Made by a program: the position numbers and the translations under genes
Notes under the pieces: model-generated
Database searches by the model: none
What the model was told of the DNA's origin: nothing
Seen by the model: the letters and a program-made list of their open reading frames with translations, nothing else
Shown: one piece after another, positions 1-7,466 of the stretch
Position numbering within the stretch: the stretch's first letter is position 1
Layout: each line of letters starts with the position of its first letter
NCBI GenBank assembly: GCA_031550435.1
Contig: JAVBOO010000005.1
Coordinates: forward strand, 1 to 64,000
Source: JAVBOO01 sp031550435
GTDB taxonomy: Bacteria > Bacillota > Clostridia > Lachnospirales > WRAX01
Direction: 5' to 3'
Length of the DNA stretch: 64,000 nt

Positions 1-39
1 TCGCTTTTCGCGTTTCGCTCGCGGCTGACAACGAATGAT

Positions 40-68
40 ATCTTACCATGTAGTCTTTCTCTTGTCAA
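40..68 (-). promoter_or_regulatory. Sigma-A type promoter reading out of the window
   Basis: On the minus strand TTGACA (63-68) and TAAGAT (40-45) are separated by exactly 17 bp. Transcription would run left, off the window. The first 30 bases read as a leader, not as a start codon region, so the product is unknown. Confidence 0.6.
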
Positions 69-237
69 GCGTTTTTAAAAGTTTTTGGCGTTTTCGTAAA
101 ACCCTTTTTTCTCTGACTCTGTTTATGCTTTATATAATGAAAGAATAAGTAGCTTCAAAAGGGAAAAAACGCACAAAGCAATAAAATTGAGTTTAAAAAG
201 CATAATTTTCCAGTATGAAAATAATATTTGCAACCGT

Positions 238-266
238 TTGACAATTAAAAAATGCCGGTTTATAAT
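238..266 (+). promoter_or_regulatory. Sigma-A promoter for pyrG
   Basis: TTGACA at 238-243 and TATAAT at 261-266 with a 17-bp spacer, a full consensus match. The leader of about 150 bases before pyrG shows no clear terminator. The expected start lacks the G-run that Bacillus pyrG uses for CTP-dependent reiterative transcription, so that attenuation mode is not apparent here. Confidence 0.8.
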
Positions 267-426
267 AATAGCTTATTAAAAACGGTGTCGAAAAATTATC
301 GCATTGGCTAAGGCAATCAATTATGTAAACGCTGATTATTTGTGATAAGAAATCGACAAAAGTTAATACTTACAAATCGGTTCTTACTCCGCGTAATACC
401 CGGCTTAAAAAAAAACGAGGTGCGAC

Positions 427-2046
427 ATGCAAACAAAGTATATTTTTATTACCGGCGGCGTTGTTTCCGGATTGGGGAAAGGCATCACTTCGGCATCACT
501 CGGAAGGCTTCTTAAGGCGAGAGGTCTTAGAGTAACAAACCAGAAGTTTGATCCTTATATTAATATTGACCCGGGAACGATGAGTCCTTATCAGCACGGA
601 GAAGTTTTTGTAACGGAAGACGGAGCCGAGACTGATCTTGATATCGGTCACTATGAAAGATTTGTTGATGAAAACCTCAGCGTACACTCAAATATTACGG
701 CAGGAAAAATTTACTGGTCCGTTCTGAACAGAGAACGCGAGGGCTACTACCTCGGCGAAACGATACAGGTTATTCCTCATATAACTGACATGATAAAGGA
801 AAAAATTGTCGAGACCGGTACTTCGAGCGGCTCAGACATTGTTATTACCGAAATAGGCGGAACTGTCGGAGATATAGAGGGCTTGCCCTTTCTTGAAGCC
901 ATAAGGCAAATTTCGATTGAGGTCGGCAGAGAAAATGTGCTTTATGTGCATGTAACGCTTATACCTTACTTATCGCTCGGCGGAGAAATGAAAACGAAAC
1001 CGACACAGCACTCCGTAAAACAGCTTCTGTCTATCGGCATTCAGCCCGACATTCTTGTGTGTAGGACAGAAAAAAAGATGTCTCGTGATATGAAAGAAAA
1101 ACTTGCCCTTTTCTGCAATGTTTCGAAAAAATGTGTTATACAAAACACCGACGCAGACTCATTGTATGAAGTTCCTTTGCTGCTTGAAGACGAAAATTTC
1201 GCCGAACTTGTTTGCGAAAGATTGTCTATACCAAAGAAGCAGCCTGATTTGACGGAATGGCAGAAAATCGTCAAAATGCAAAAAGACATAACAAAGAAAA
1301 TCACCGTTGCGCTTGTCGGAAAATACGTTGAACTTCACGATGCTTATTTGTCGATAATCGAAGCGCTCAACCATGCCGGGATTCATAATTCCAGCAGCGT
1401 TGAAATCGAATGGGTAAGCGCAGAATCCGTCGAAAAAGGAGACGCTTACGCCATATTGAAAAATGCCGACGCGATATTGGTTCCCGGCGGGTTCGGCGAA
1501 AGGGGTATAGAGGGCAAGATAAAAGCAATCAGATTTGCGAGAGAGCATAAAGTTCCTTTACTTGGAATCTGTCTCGGTATGCAAATGCTTGTCGTCGAAT
1601 ATGCTCAGAATGTAGCTAAGCTTGACAGCTGCCACAGCTCGGAGTTCTACCCGGACTATAAAAACCCTGTTATAGACTTGATATACGAGCAAAAAGGTGT
1701 TGTTAATAAAGGCGGTACTATGCGTCTGGGTGCTTACCCCTGCGTAATAAAAAAAGGCACGCTTCTTGAAAAGCTTTACGCCTGCGATACGATAAGCGAA
1801 AGACACAGACATCGTTACGAAGTAAATATCAATTATTCGGACAAGCTTGTTAACTCCGGTCTTATATTCTCGGGCATGTCTCCGGACGGTATGTTGACCG
1901 AGGCAGTTGAACTGCCGCAGAATGTTCACCCTTGGTTTATCGGAGTACAGTTCCATCCCGAGTTCAAATCCAGACCAAACAGACCGCATCCGATTTTTAT
2001 GGGTCTCGTGAAGGCAGGAATTGACAAAAAATTCGGAAGCAATTAG
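427..2046 (+). CDS. pyrG: CTP synthase (glutamine-hydrolysing)
   Basis: Makes CTP from UTP with ATP and glutamine, the last step of de novo pyrimidine nucleotide synthesis in the cytoplasm. The 539 residues are the usual family length. The N-terminal synthetase domain opens with the ITGGVVSGLGKG P-loop. The C-terminal class I glutamine amidotransferase domain carries the nucleophile in GICLGMQ (about residue 381) and the His/Glu pair in QFHPEF. The ATG at 427 follows a GAGGTG Shine-Dalgarno. The gene is monocistronic: consensus promoter upstream, terminator 60 bases downstream. Identification is firm. Confidence 0.98.
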   Translation: MQTKYIFITGGVVSGLGKGITSASLGRLLKARGLRVTNQKFDPYINIDPGTMSPYQHGEVFVTEDGAETDLDIGHYERFVDENLSVHSNITAGKIYWSVLNREREGYYLGETIQVIPHITDMIKEKIVETGTSSGSDIVITEIGGTVGDIEGLPFLEAIRQISIEVGRENVLYVHVTLIPYLSLGGEMKTKPTQHSVKQLLSIGIQPDILVCRTEKKMSRDMKEKLALFCNVSKKCVIQNTDADSLYEVPLLLEDENFAELVCERLSIPKKQPDLTEWQKIVKMQKDITKKITVALVGKYVELHDAYLSIIEALNHAGIHNSSSVEIEWVSAESVEKGDAYAILKNADAILVPGGFGERGIEGKIKAIRFAREHKVPLLGICLGMQMLVVEYAQNVAKLDSCHSSEFYPDYKNPVIDLIYEQKGVVNKGGTMRLGAYPCVIKKGTLLEKLYACDTISERHRHRYEVNINYSDKLVNSGLIFSGMSPDGMLTEAVELPQNVHPWFIGVQFHPEFKSRPNRPHPIFMGLVKAGIDKKFGSN

Positions 2047-2105
2047 CATTAAAGTAAAAAACTACGCAAGAATTGACATATTTAAACACAAGCGCAAAAT
2101 TGACA

Positions 2106-2137
2106 CCCCGCAGGCATAACCGTCTGCGGGGCATTTT
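2106..2137 (+). terminator. Intrinsic terminator of pyrG
   Basis: An 8-bp perfect stem (CCCCGCAG 2106-2113 with CTGCGGGG 2124-2131) is followed by a short T-rich tract. Confidence 0.85.
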
Positions 2138-2329
2138 ATTAATATTTTGTACCGTCAGATAATATTTGCTTTATAAGTCGCTTTATGGTAGAATATTCAA
2201 AAGTGCAGCCGACAAGACATAAACCCGCCGCAACTGTATCAAAAACGCGGTAGGCATCACACTATCCGACTATACTACTTCGGCAACGAAATGCATCAAA
2301 AATGAGATTTATGCTATGGGGCTGATATT

Positions 2330-3226
2330 TTGGAGTTTAACGTTAACGGAATACGCGATATACTGTTTGACTCCGGGGTATATTCCAATATTTTTGATAC
2401 GATCAGAATTATTGAAGCTAAAACCGGTGCAGTTTGCGAAATCAGAGACAGTCAGCTGGTCAAAACAGAAGAGATTTGCAGCCGGTTGACAAAGCGTGAT
2501 GACCGTTGCAAAGTCTGCGTTCCCATGCGTTCGCTGTATACGAATGAACAAACGGTAAGGCTCGAATATATGGCAGGTTCTGTATACTTAGTTTTTTCGG
2601 TACCCTTTAACAACAAAGGCGAAACTTTTGTAGCCGAACTTTCAAAAAATATAACAAACACAATGAGCCTGGACGACAACGAAGGAAACGGTTCTAACGA
2701 TGTTTTAAGCATTATCGACAAGCTTAACAAACTCGCCACGACCGATGAGCTGACGAATCTGATGAACAGACGCTATGCAGATGAAAAACTCCCCGGAATT
2801 CTAAGAAGCAGCAGGCAGCTGAAGCAGCCGATTTCGATTGCGCTTATCGATATCGACCATTTTAAGTCGGTTAACGATAACTATGGCCATCCCGCAGGGG
2901 ATTATATGCTCGAAAAAATTTCCGAGATATTGAAATCTTTTATCCGGAGAAACTCTGATTTTGCGGCCAGATACGGCGGCGAAGAGTTCTTGCTTTGCTT
3001 TCCCGGTATGCCGATAAAAATGTGTTGTGACATTTGTGAAAAAATAAGATGCCGTATAGAAAAAAGCGTATTTTTGTACAACGGTGTCGAAATGACAGCC
3101 ACAATCAGCATCGGTGTCGCCGAAAGCAATATTGACACGAACGACACTCCCGAAAGACTGATAGCCGCAGCCGACAAAAAACTCTACGAAAGCAAGGCCT
3201 CCGGCCGAAATATGGTCAGGTGCTGA
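2330..3226 (+). CDS. Diguanylate cyclase with N-terminal sensory domain
   Basis: Predicted to make cyclic di-GMP from two GTP. The C-terminal half (about residues 135-298) is a complete GGDEF domain: TDELTNLMNRR entry motif, DIDHFKSVNDNYGH, and an intact GGEEF active-site loop near residue 210. No RxxD inhibitory site was obvious. The first 110 residues form a soluble sensor of PAS or PocR type with a CxxC-like cysteine group (CSRLTKRDDRCKVC), which suggests ligand or metal sensing. There is no signal peptide or membrane segment, so it acts in the cytoplasm. The start is TTG at 2330; an upstream ATG frame closes within a few codons, and the ribosome site (GGGG) is modest. No c-di-GMP effector was recognised nearby. 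Confidence 0.88.
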   Translation: MEFNVNGIRDILFDSGVYSNIFDTIRIIEAKTGAVCEIRDSQLVKTEEICSRLTKRDDRCKVCVPMRSLYTNEQTVRLEYMAGSVYLVFSVPFNNKGETFVAELSKNITNTMSLDDNEGNGSNDVLSIIDKLNKLATTDELTNLMNRRYADEKLPGILRSSRQLKQPISIALIDIDHFKSVNDNYGHPAGDYMLEKISEILKSFIRRNSDFAARYGGEEFLLCFPGMPIKMCCDICEKIRCRIEKSVFLYNGVEMTATISIGVAESNIDTNDTPERLIAAADKKLYESKASGRNMVRC

Positions 3227-3282
3227 TTTTCCAGAGTCTGCATTACTGCCGAATATATCTAAATAAGTGCCGATTTAATTGA

Positions 3283-3367
3283 ACGGTTGCGCCCGCAAGC
3301 ATCCCGATCCGCACAAAGGTCGTATAACGGCCATTGCGGATGAAGATGCGCGGGTTAAATCAACCGT
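3283..3367. ncRNA. Long imperfect hairpin, possible structured RNA
   Basis: Five stacked helices nest in order: 3283-3289 with 3361-3367 (7 bp), 3292-3296 with 3350-3354 (5 bp), 3299-3303 with 3345-3349 (5 bp), 3307-3313 with 3335-3341 (7 bp), and an apical 5-bp stem in 3317-3332. Small internal loops separate them. A strong terminator begins 50 bases on. It may be the structured 3' end of the diguanylate cyclase mRNA or a small RNA. No known family was recognised. Confidence 0.45.
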
Positions 3368-3406
3368 GGACCCGTCCAAAGTGATTTAATCAGTGTTTAT
3401 CTAAAT

Positions 3407-3562
3407 CTAACAAAAACCTCCTTTATCCCGGCGGATAAAGGAGGTTTTTTTCGGTTTATTTATTCCTTTTTTCTTTTCTTTCTTTGTTTTTTGCATTTCT
3501 TTCTTTATTTCTTTCTTTATTTCTTTCTTTATTACTTTCTTTATTACTTTTTTACTCACCAT
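3407..3562 (-). CDS. Lysine-rich mini-ORF from a 12-bp tandem repeat (doubtful)
   Basis: A 51-codon frame begins ATG at 3562, two bases after the stop of the Met-rich ORF. Residues 6-25 are five tetrads of the form V/E-I/M-K-K, then more lysine. At DNA level this is a 12-bp purine-rich tandem repeat; because the unit is a multiple of three, the frame stays open whether or not it is translated. The last third lies inside the terminator stem at 3417-3444. There is no good Shine-Dalgarno site. It could be a cationic helical peptide translated by coupling to the upstream ORF, or simply a low-complexity 3' UTR. I favour the latter. Confidence 0.25.
   Translation of the reverse strand: MVSKKVIKKVIKKEIKKEIKKEMQKTKKEKKKGINKPKKTSFIRRDKGGFC
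3417..3452. terminator. Strong bidirectional terminator
   Basis: A 12-bp perfect stem (3417-3428 with 3433-3444), tetraloop CGGC. On the plus strand seven T residues follow, ending the diguanylate cyclase transcript. On the minus strand five T residues follow, ending the mini-ORF transcript. Confidence 0.9.
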
Positions 3563-3564
3563 TC

Positions 3565-3696
3565 CTATTTTGGTTCCGCTCCCCAGCCGCCGTTCATCAT
3601 ACTCATCATAAGAAAGAGCATCATCAAATTGTCGTTCATCATTCCGCCGCCTTGCATCATCATCAGCATCATCAGCATCATCATATTATTACCCAA
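3565..3696 (-). CDS. Methionine-rich mini-protein (43 residues)
   Basis: Not recognised as a named family. Start TTG at 3696 is chosen because a perfect AGGAGG lies at 3706-3711, 9 bases upstream; the first in-frame ATG (3684) is too far from it. The product has 17 methionines in 43 residues, arranged as MMM, MM and single-Leu breaks, then GGG and NGGWGAEPK near the end. There are no Cys, His or Arg residues. Methionine-dense stretches are known in copper-handling proteins and in amphipathic helices that bind signal sequences, but nothing here fixes a role. It lies 90 bases downstream of the unknown gene at 3786 with no terminator between, so it is probably cotranscribed. The ideal Shine-Dalgarno site argues for real translation. 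Confidence 0.6.
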   Translation of the reverse strand: MGNNMMMLMMLMMMQGGGMMNDNLMMLFLMMSMMNGGWGAEPK

Positions 3697-3785
3697 GCTC
3701 TATAACCTCCTAAAATTCTTTACATCAAAGTATATTTCCGTAATTTAGAAAAATGACGAAAATATGAAAAATATAGGAGGACGTG

Positions 3786-4412
3786 CTATACGATGAACTT
3801 TGACCTTCTCCTGTTCGGTCTGCGTATCGCAAATATGTCATTTAGCGCCAACGCTTCGACAAGAGCGCGTACAACCCCTGATGCCTCGTCGGATTTGCTT
3901 TGCAAACTGTTGATTTCAGGTATATCCTTCTTGGCGGAATCAATGATTTGGTCAACAATCTGCGCGAGCGTCTCCCTGTCTAAATTCTCTTCGTAAAGAG
4001 GGCTGACGCTTATGTCATAGACATTCAACACTTCATCGACATAAGGTAACAGCCTTCTGCTCAATTCGTTGTATAGCCGTTTCATAAGCAATATTTCATT
4101 ATCGCTTATATTTTTCTTTGGCCATTCGGCCTGTAAGGAAACCGCTTCGAATGCCTTATCTTCAAAAAAATCATTCGTTCTCAGCTCGGTTCCGGCCAAT
4201 GGAGCCGGAAGATTACCCGATATAAAGGAATATTCCAGGTCGTCTTCGGTTACTAGTGTCTTGAAAGAAGTATCTTTCACTTGACTAAGTTCGGTTTTCC
4301 TGTATGACTTATTGTTAATGCCGGATACAGCGTTTCGCAATGCAAAGTACTCAACCAGCAACTGCTCCGGGTTCATAGACCTAACATCGTATTCCTCTCT
4401 GTGAAAAAACAT
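3786..4412 (-). CDS. Hypothetical protein, 208 residues
   Basis: I do not recognise this protein. It is soluble, acidic and predicted mostly helical, with no signal peptide or membrane segment. The N-terminus contains NPEQLLVEYFALRNAV; a charged helical stretch (about residues 105-180) rich in Leu, Asp and Glu follows; the tail is basic (RRPNRRRSKF). The ATG at 4412 has a GGAGG site 5-6 bases upstream. A promoter-like pair lies at 4446-4473. It heads a short minus-strand unit with the Met-rich mini-protein. It is clearly coding because it fills one frame without simple repeats. Confidence 0.7.
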   Translation of the reverse strand: MFFHREEYDVRSMNPEQLLVEYFALRNAVSGINNKSYRKTELSQVKDTSFKTLVTEDDLEYSFISGNLPAPLAGTELRTNDFFEDKAFEAVSLQAEWPKKNISDNEILLMKRLYNELSRRLLPYVDEVLNVYDISVSPLYEENLDRETLAQIVDQIIDSAKKDIPEINSLQSKSDEASGVVRALVEALALNDIFAIRRPNRRRSKFIV

Positions 4413-4445
4413 GGCAACCTCCGGTATATATTTTGTTCTTAAATC

Positions 4446-4473
4446 ATTATATGCCGCAGGTTTAATAGTGTAA
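4446..4473 (-). promoter_or_regulatory. Probable promoter for the 208-residue protein
   Basis: TATAAT (4446-4451) with TTACAC (4468-4473) at 16-bp spacing on the minus strand, 34 bases before the start codon. The -35 element is weak. Confidence 0.5.
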
Positions 4474-4510
4474 TTCGACAGGGAAAGTTTTCAACTGACT
4501 AAAGGTTGTA

Positions 4511-5590
4511 CTACGGTTCAGAGTTTGTTGCGCTGCCGGCAGCCTCAGTAAAAGTTTTTGAATACATATTGTATGCTTCGTTAATAACGGCATTACCGTC
4601 CTTTAGTACCCATAACACTCCCGCTCCGTATTTTTCAGCCAGCTCCTTGCCTTTATCGATAGGAAGCATAAAAAGAGCGGAAGAGAGGAAAACGTTATCA
4701 AGCATGTCGTCAGAGATAACGGTAACGCTCAGATATTTTTCGACAGGTTTAAGAGTCTCTATGTCAATAATATCACAGTAAGGCTTGTCCGCCGCAGCGT
4801 AGCCTTCAAAAACACCGGTTGTTATAACGAGCGCGTCGTTTGTGTTTACTGTGTCAATTAATCTTCCGCCTTGCCCCGCACTCGGTGTCTTGATATTTAC
4901 GCCCCAAAAATCGTGCTTGCCTTTTAGCGGTCTGCCCGAAGATACCGTATTGTTGCCGACACTTATAACAAACGAGTTAAAACCCATTTCCTTCAGTTCA
5001 TCGGCAGCAAGCTTCGCGGCAAATCCCGCCGCAAACGAGCCGATGTCCAGAGACATGCCCTGCTCCGCCAAGAAAACGCTTCCTTCTTCTTCGTTAATTA
5101 TCAGCTTGTTTATATCTGTATGTTCATTCGCACTTCTGAGCAGCTCATCAGGAGGATAATCTGTTTTTTCGGAGTCTTTATCGGCTTGCTTTAAATAATC
5201 ACGCCAAATCGAGCTTACCGCCCCGTTCGCAACGTTCAGTGCGCCTCCTGACTCGGAATACGCTTTTTGAGCGTTTAAAAGCAATGAGATGATATCACCG
5301 TCAACATATACAGGCTCTGACCCCGCTTTTTGGTTAACGGTCCATATGTTGTTCTCTCCCGGATACTCGACATCCATGCTGAAAAGCCTGTCAAGCTTTT
5401 CAAGCCTGTTAAAAAAAACGCCGGCATAGCGCGAAAACTCATCTTCTGATGCTGTGTATCCGATCAGGCTCACATTCGTATTAAACACGTTTGAAAATTC
5501 CGCCTGCTGCTTTTTGTAAACTGTGCCGCATGAAGCGCACAGAAAAACTGCAAAGACTATCAAAATAAGTTTAATTATATTCTTAAACAT
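4511..5590 (-). CDS. ApbE-like FAD:protein FMN transferase lipoprotein, divergent
   Basis: Family members attach FMN to a Thr of secreted or membrane redox proteins. The start ATG at 5590 is chosen for its GGAGG site; a GTG at 5617 overlapping the previous stop lacks one. Residues 1-21 form a lipoprotein signal ending in FLCASC, so the protein should be anchored outside the membrane. The ApbE fold is traceable: DIGSFAAGFAAK, SVGNN, ITTGVFEGY, CDIIDIETLKP and SVTVIS. Residues expected to bind flavin or metal are changed: the usual Lys of the AKGYA motif is Ala, the His before IID is Asp, and the Asp of the ADALST motif is Val. It may be inactive or altered in substrate. It follows a membrane protein gene and no Rnf/Nqr partner is present. 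Confidence 0.78.
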   Translation of the reverse strand: MFKNIIKLILIVFAVFLCASCGTVYKKQQAEFSNVFNTNVSLIGYTASEDEFSRYAGVFFNRLEKLDRLFSMDVEYPGENNIWTVNQKAGSEPVYVDGDIISLLLNAQKAYSESGGALNVANGAVSSIWRDYLKQADKDSEKTDYPPDELLRSANEHTDINKLIINEEEGSVFLAEQGMSLDIGSFAAGFAAKLAADELKEMGFNSFVISVGNNTVSSGRPLKGKHDFWGVNIKTPSAGQGGRLIDTVNTNDALVITTGVFEGYAAADKPYCDIIDIETLKPVEKYLSVTVISDDMLDNVFLSSALFMLPIDKGKELAEKYGAGVLWVLKDGNAVINEAYNMYSKTFTEAAGSATNSEP

Positions 5591-5613
5591 AACTGCCTCC
5601 GCAATAATTACCG

Positions 5614-6294
5614 TCACTTCCTACCTTTACGGCGCAGCGACAGCTTCATTATAATATAATCGGCAAAAATCATTACATATCCGAGTATCAAAATGCAAAG
5701 CATTATTACAACCGCGTACGTCAAAGCCCCGCCCCACCCGATTCTGTCGGAATCCAAAAACGGATACGGATATCTAGAGCCCGGAAAAAGTTTCGGTTCA
5801 AACAGCGCCCTGACAGTCGCATAAATAAAATAATACAGAGGAAAAACCAGCCAAACAAACGGATCAAAGCGTTTAAAGTTTCCTTTATTTGTGAATAATA
5901 TCCAATCTGCCAGCACGAGGAGCGGAATAACCGAATGGATTATTACGCTTCCCTCATGCGGAATATAATCAGCAAACAAACGATTAATATCTACGGCAAC
6001 AAACAGATTATAAACAAGTCCGGATAGCGAGGTTGCTGTGATTACCGAGCCTTTTACCCTCGGCAAAAAATCCGCGTTCATCCTCGCGCCGTTTTTTATA
6101 CCTACACCGTACATATAAACGATATCTGCCAAATAATAAAACCCCGCAAATATCGTGCTTTGCAGAGAAAAAAAGTTCAGCGGCAAGGCTCTGTACCCGC
6201 CCTGTCCGAACAAAGACAGCCCTATACCGAGCAGGCAGCATACTGCGATGACAAACCTGTACCCAAAAACTATCGGTTTATTTTTTACACTCAT
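5614..6294 (-). CDS. Pr6Pr family membrane protein
   Basis: A 226-residue integral membrane protein of the Pr6Pr family (related to FAR-17a/AIG1), whose biochemical role is not settled. Six membrane segments are visible, with conserved features such as FYYLADIVYMYG, an HSVIPLL segment (His in helix 4), DPFVWLVFPLYYF and a YPYPFLD loop. The ATG at 6294 is preceded by GGAG, which can be hidden in a hairpin with 6298-6303. It lies 55 bases after rplL and overlaps the alternative start of the ApbE-like gene, so the two probably form an operon. Confidence 0.85.
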   Translation of the reverse strand: MSVKNKPIVFGYRFVIAVCCLLGIGLSLFGQGGYRALPLNFFSLQSTIFAGFYYLADIVYMYGVGIKNGARMNADFLPRVKGSVITATSLSGLVYNLFVAVDINRLFADYIPHEGSVIIHSVIPLLVLADWILFTNKGNFKRFDPFVWLVFPLYYFIYATVRALFEPKLFPGSRYPYPFLDSDRIGWGGALTYAVVIMLCILILGYVMIFADYIIMKLSLRRKGRK

Positions 6295-6297
6295 ATA

Positions 6298-6337
6298 CGC
6301 TCCGAAATAAATAGGAGCGCTTCAACATGTGAAGCGC
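6298..6337 (-). promoter_or_regulatory. Two mutually exclusive hairpins between rplL and the Pr6Pr gene
   Basis: Hairpin 1 pairs 6317-6324 with 6330-6337 (8 bp, 5-base loop). Hairpin 2 pairs 6298-6303 with 6314-6319 (6 bp) and contains the GGAG ribosome site of the next gene. The two share 6317-6319, so they cannot both form fully. Only a weak T tract follows hairpin 1. Confidence 0.5.
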
Positions 6338-6348
6338 CCCCCGTTAAA

Positions 6349-6732
6349 CTATTTAACTGTAACTTTTGCGCCGACTTCTTCGAGTTTAGCTTTGATAGAA
6401 GCAGCTTCTTCTTTGCTTGCGCCTTCTTTAAGCGGCTTAGGAGCTGTGTCAACAAGCTCTTTAGCTTCTTTAAGTCCAAGGCCGGTGATTTCTCTGACAA
6501 CCTTGATAACCTTAATTTTTTCTGCGCCGACATCTGTAAGTTCAACGTTGAACTCTGTCTTTTCTTCTTCAGCTGCCGCGCCGCCTGCCGCTGCACCGCC
6601 TGCCGATACAACTACGCCTGCTGCTGCGGATACTCCGAACTTCTCCTCAGCTTGTTTTACCAAATCGTTAAGCTCCAAAACGGTTAACTCGCCTATAGCG
6701 GTTAAAATCTCTTCAATAGTTAACTTTGCCAT
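6349..6732 (-). CDS. rplL: 50S ribosomal protein L7/L12
   Basis: Stalk protein of the large ribosomal subunit that recruits translation factors. The 127 residues show the N-terminal dimerisation domain (MAKLTIEEILTAIGEL), an Ala/Gly-rich hinge near residues 38-52, and the C-terminal factor-binding domain with IKVIKVVREITGLGLKEAK. A good Shine-Dalgarno site precedes the ATG. It lies 28 bases after rplJ as usual, but what follows is a membrane protein gene, not rpoB. Confidence 0.98.
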   Translation of the reverse strand: MAKLTIEEILTAIGELTVLELNDLVKQAEEKFGVSAAAGVVVSAGGAAAGGAAAEEEKTEFNVELTDVGAEKIKVIKVVREITGLGLKEAKELVDTAPKPLKEGASKEEAASIKAKLEEVGAKVTVK

Positions 6733-6760
6733 TATGATTTCCTCCGTAATTTAATTTATA

Positions 6761-7267
6761 CTATTCTGCTGCGGACTCGGGAGCCGCATCTTTTTCGGCA
6801 ATAGCCTTCGCAAGTCTTGCGAATGTTGCCATAGGGGACTTGAAAGATCCGAGAAGTCTTGACAAAAGCTCCGGCTCTGAAGGTATAGATGCTATTTGCT
6901 CAACACCCTTTGCGTCATAAGAAACTCCGTCGATAATCCCGGCCTTAAACTCAAGCTTGGGCATAGCCTTAAGCTCTTTAGAAATAAGTTTGGCTGCGGT
7001 TACAGCATCGTCATAGCTGATAGCGACAGCTGTAGGACCTTCAAGATACTTTGCCAAACCCTCGAACTGTGTATCTTTTATCGCAAAGTTGACCATCGTA
7101 TTCTTGTAAACCTTATAGTCAACGCCCGCTTCTCTGAGCTTCTTTCTTAATGCTGTATCCTGTTCGACAGTAAGACCTCTGGAGTTAACAAGTACCATGG
7201 ATTTAGCGTCTATAAGCTTAGCCGCTATCTCCTGCACAACCACTTGTTTTTGCTCTACTTTGGGCAC
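6761..7267 (-). CDS. rplJ: 50S ribosomal protein L10
   Basis: Anchors L7/L12 dimers to 23S rRNA and represses its own operon through the leader. The 168-residue length is normal. Motifs include VLVNSRGLTVEQDTALRKKLR, YKVYKNTM and the C-terminal helix that binds L7/L12. The start is GTG at 7267, 7 bases after AAGGAGG. Its own promoter and L10 leader lie upstream. rplK and rplA are not adjacent; the upstream neighbour is ogt. Confidence 0.98.
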   Translation of the reverse strand: MPKVEQKQVVVQEIAAKLIDAKSMVLVNSRGLTVEQDTALRKKLREAGVDYKVYKNTMVNFAIKDTQFEGLAKYLEGPTAVAISYDDAVTAAKLISKELKAMPKLEFKAGIIDGVSYDAKGVEQIASIPSEPELLSRLLGSFKSPMATFARLAKAIAEKDAAPESAAE

Positions 7268-7293
7268 GATTACACCTCCTTAAAAATTAAAAT

Positions 7294-7395
7294 CCTCTCC
7301 GCAAAGACAGAGAGGACGCATAATTCAACACGTATCTCCTAGGCAGGCGGTAAAACTCTTACGCGCAAGGCACCTGCTGTCTTCGGCAGAACATC
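7294..7395 (-). promoter_or_regulatory. L10 ribosomal protein leader
   Basis: The 5' UTR contains the typical L10-leader anchor, a GCCGAAGACAGCAGGTG-like block (about 7371-7388), pairing with GCCTGCC further on. A final GC-rich hairpin (7294-7315) is followed by ATTTTAATTTTT, so it can act as an attenuator just before the rplJ ribosome site. Confidence 0.85.
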
Positions 7396-7401
7396 TATAA
7401 C

Positions 7402-7430
7402 ATATTACATTCTCATAGCGAATAAGTCAA
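7402..7430 (-). promoter_or_regulatory. Promoter for rplJ-rplL
   Basis: TTGACT (7425-7430) and TAATAT (7402-7407) on the minus strand with a 17-bp spacer, a few bases before the L10 leader. Confidence 0.75.
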
Positions 7431-7466
7431 GCGAATTTGCAAATTTTTATTTTGCTTTTGTTTTGC

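Noticed and set aside
2190..2329. Cobalamin- or c-di-GMP-riboswitch-like leader before the diguanylate cyclase gene
   Set aside because: A CCGCAACTGTA block recalls the cobalamin core, but the required upstream GGGAA/GGTG blocks and B12 box are absent, and GEMM motifs do not fit.
3484..3748. Plus-strand His-rich and Phe/Leu-rich frames
   Set aside because: They are complements of the Met-rich (ATG/CAT) and Lys-rich minus-strand repeats and have no ribosome sites.
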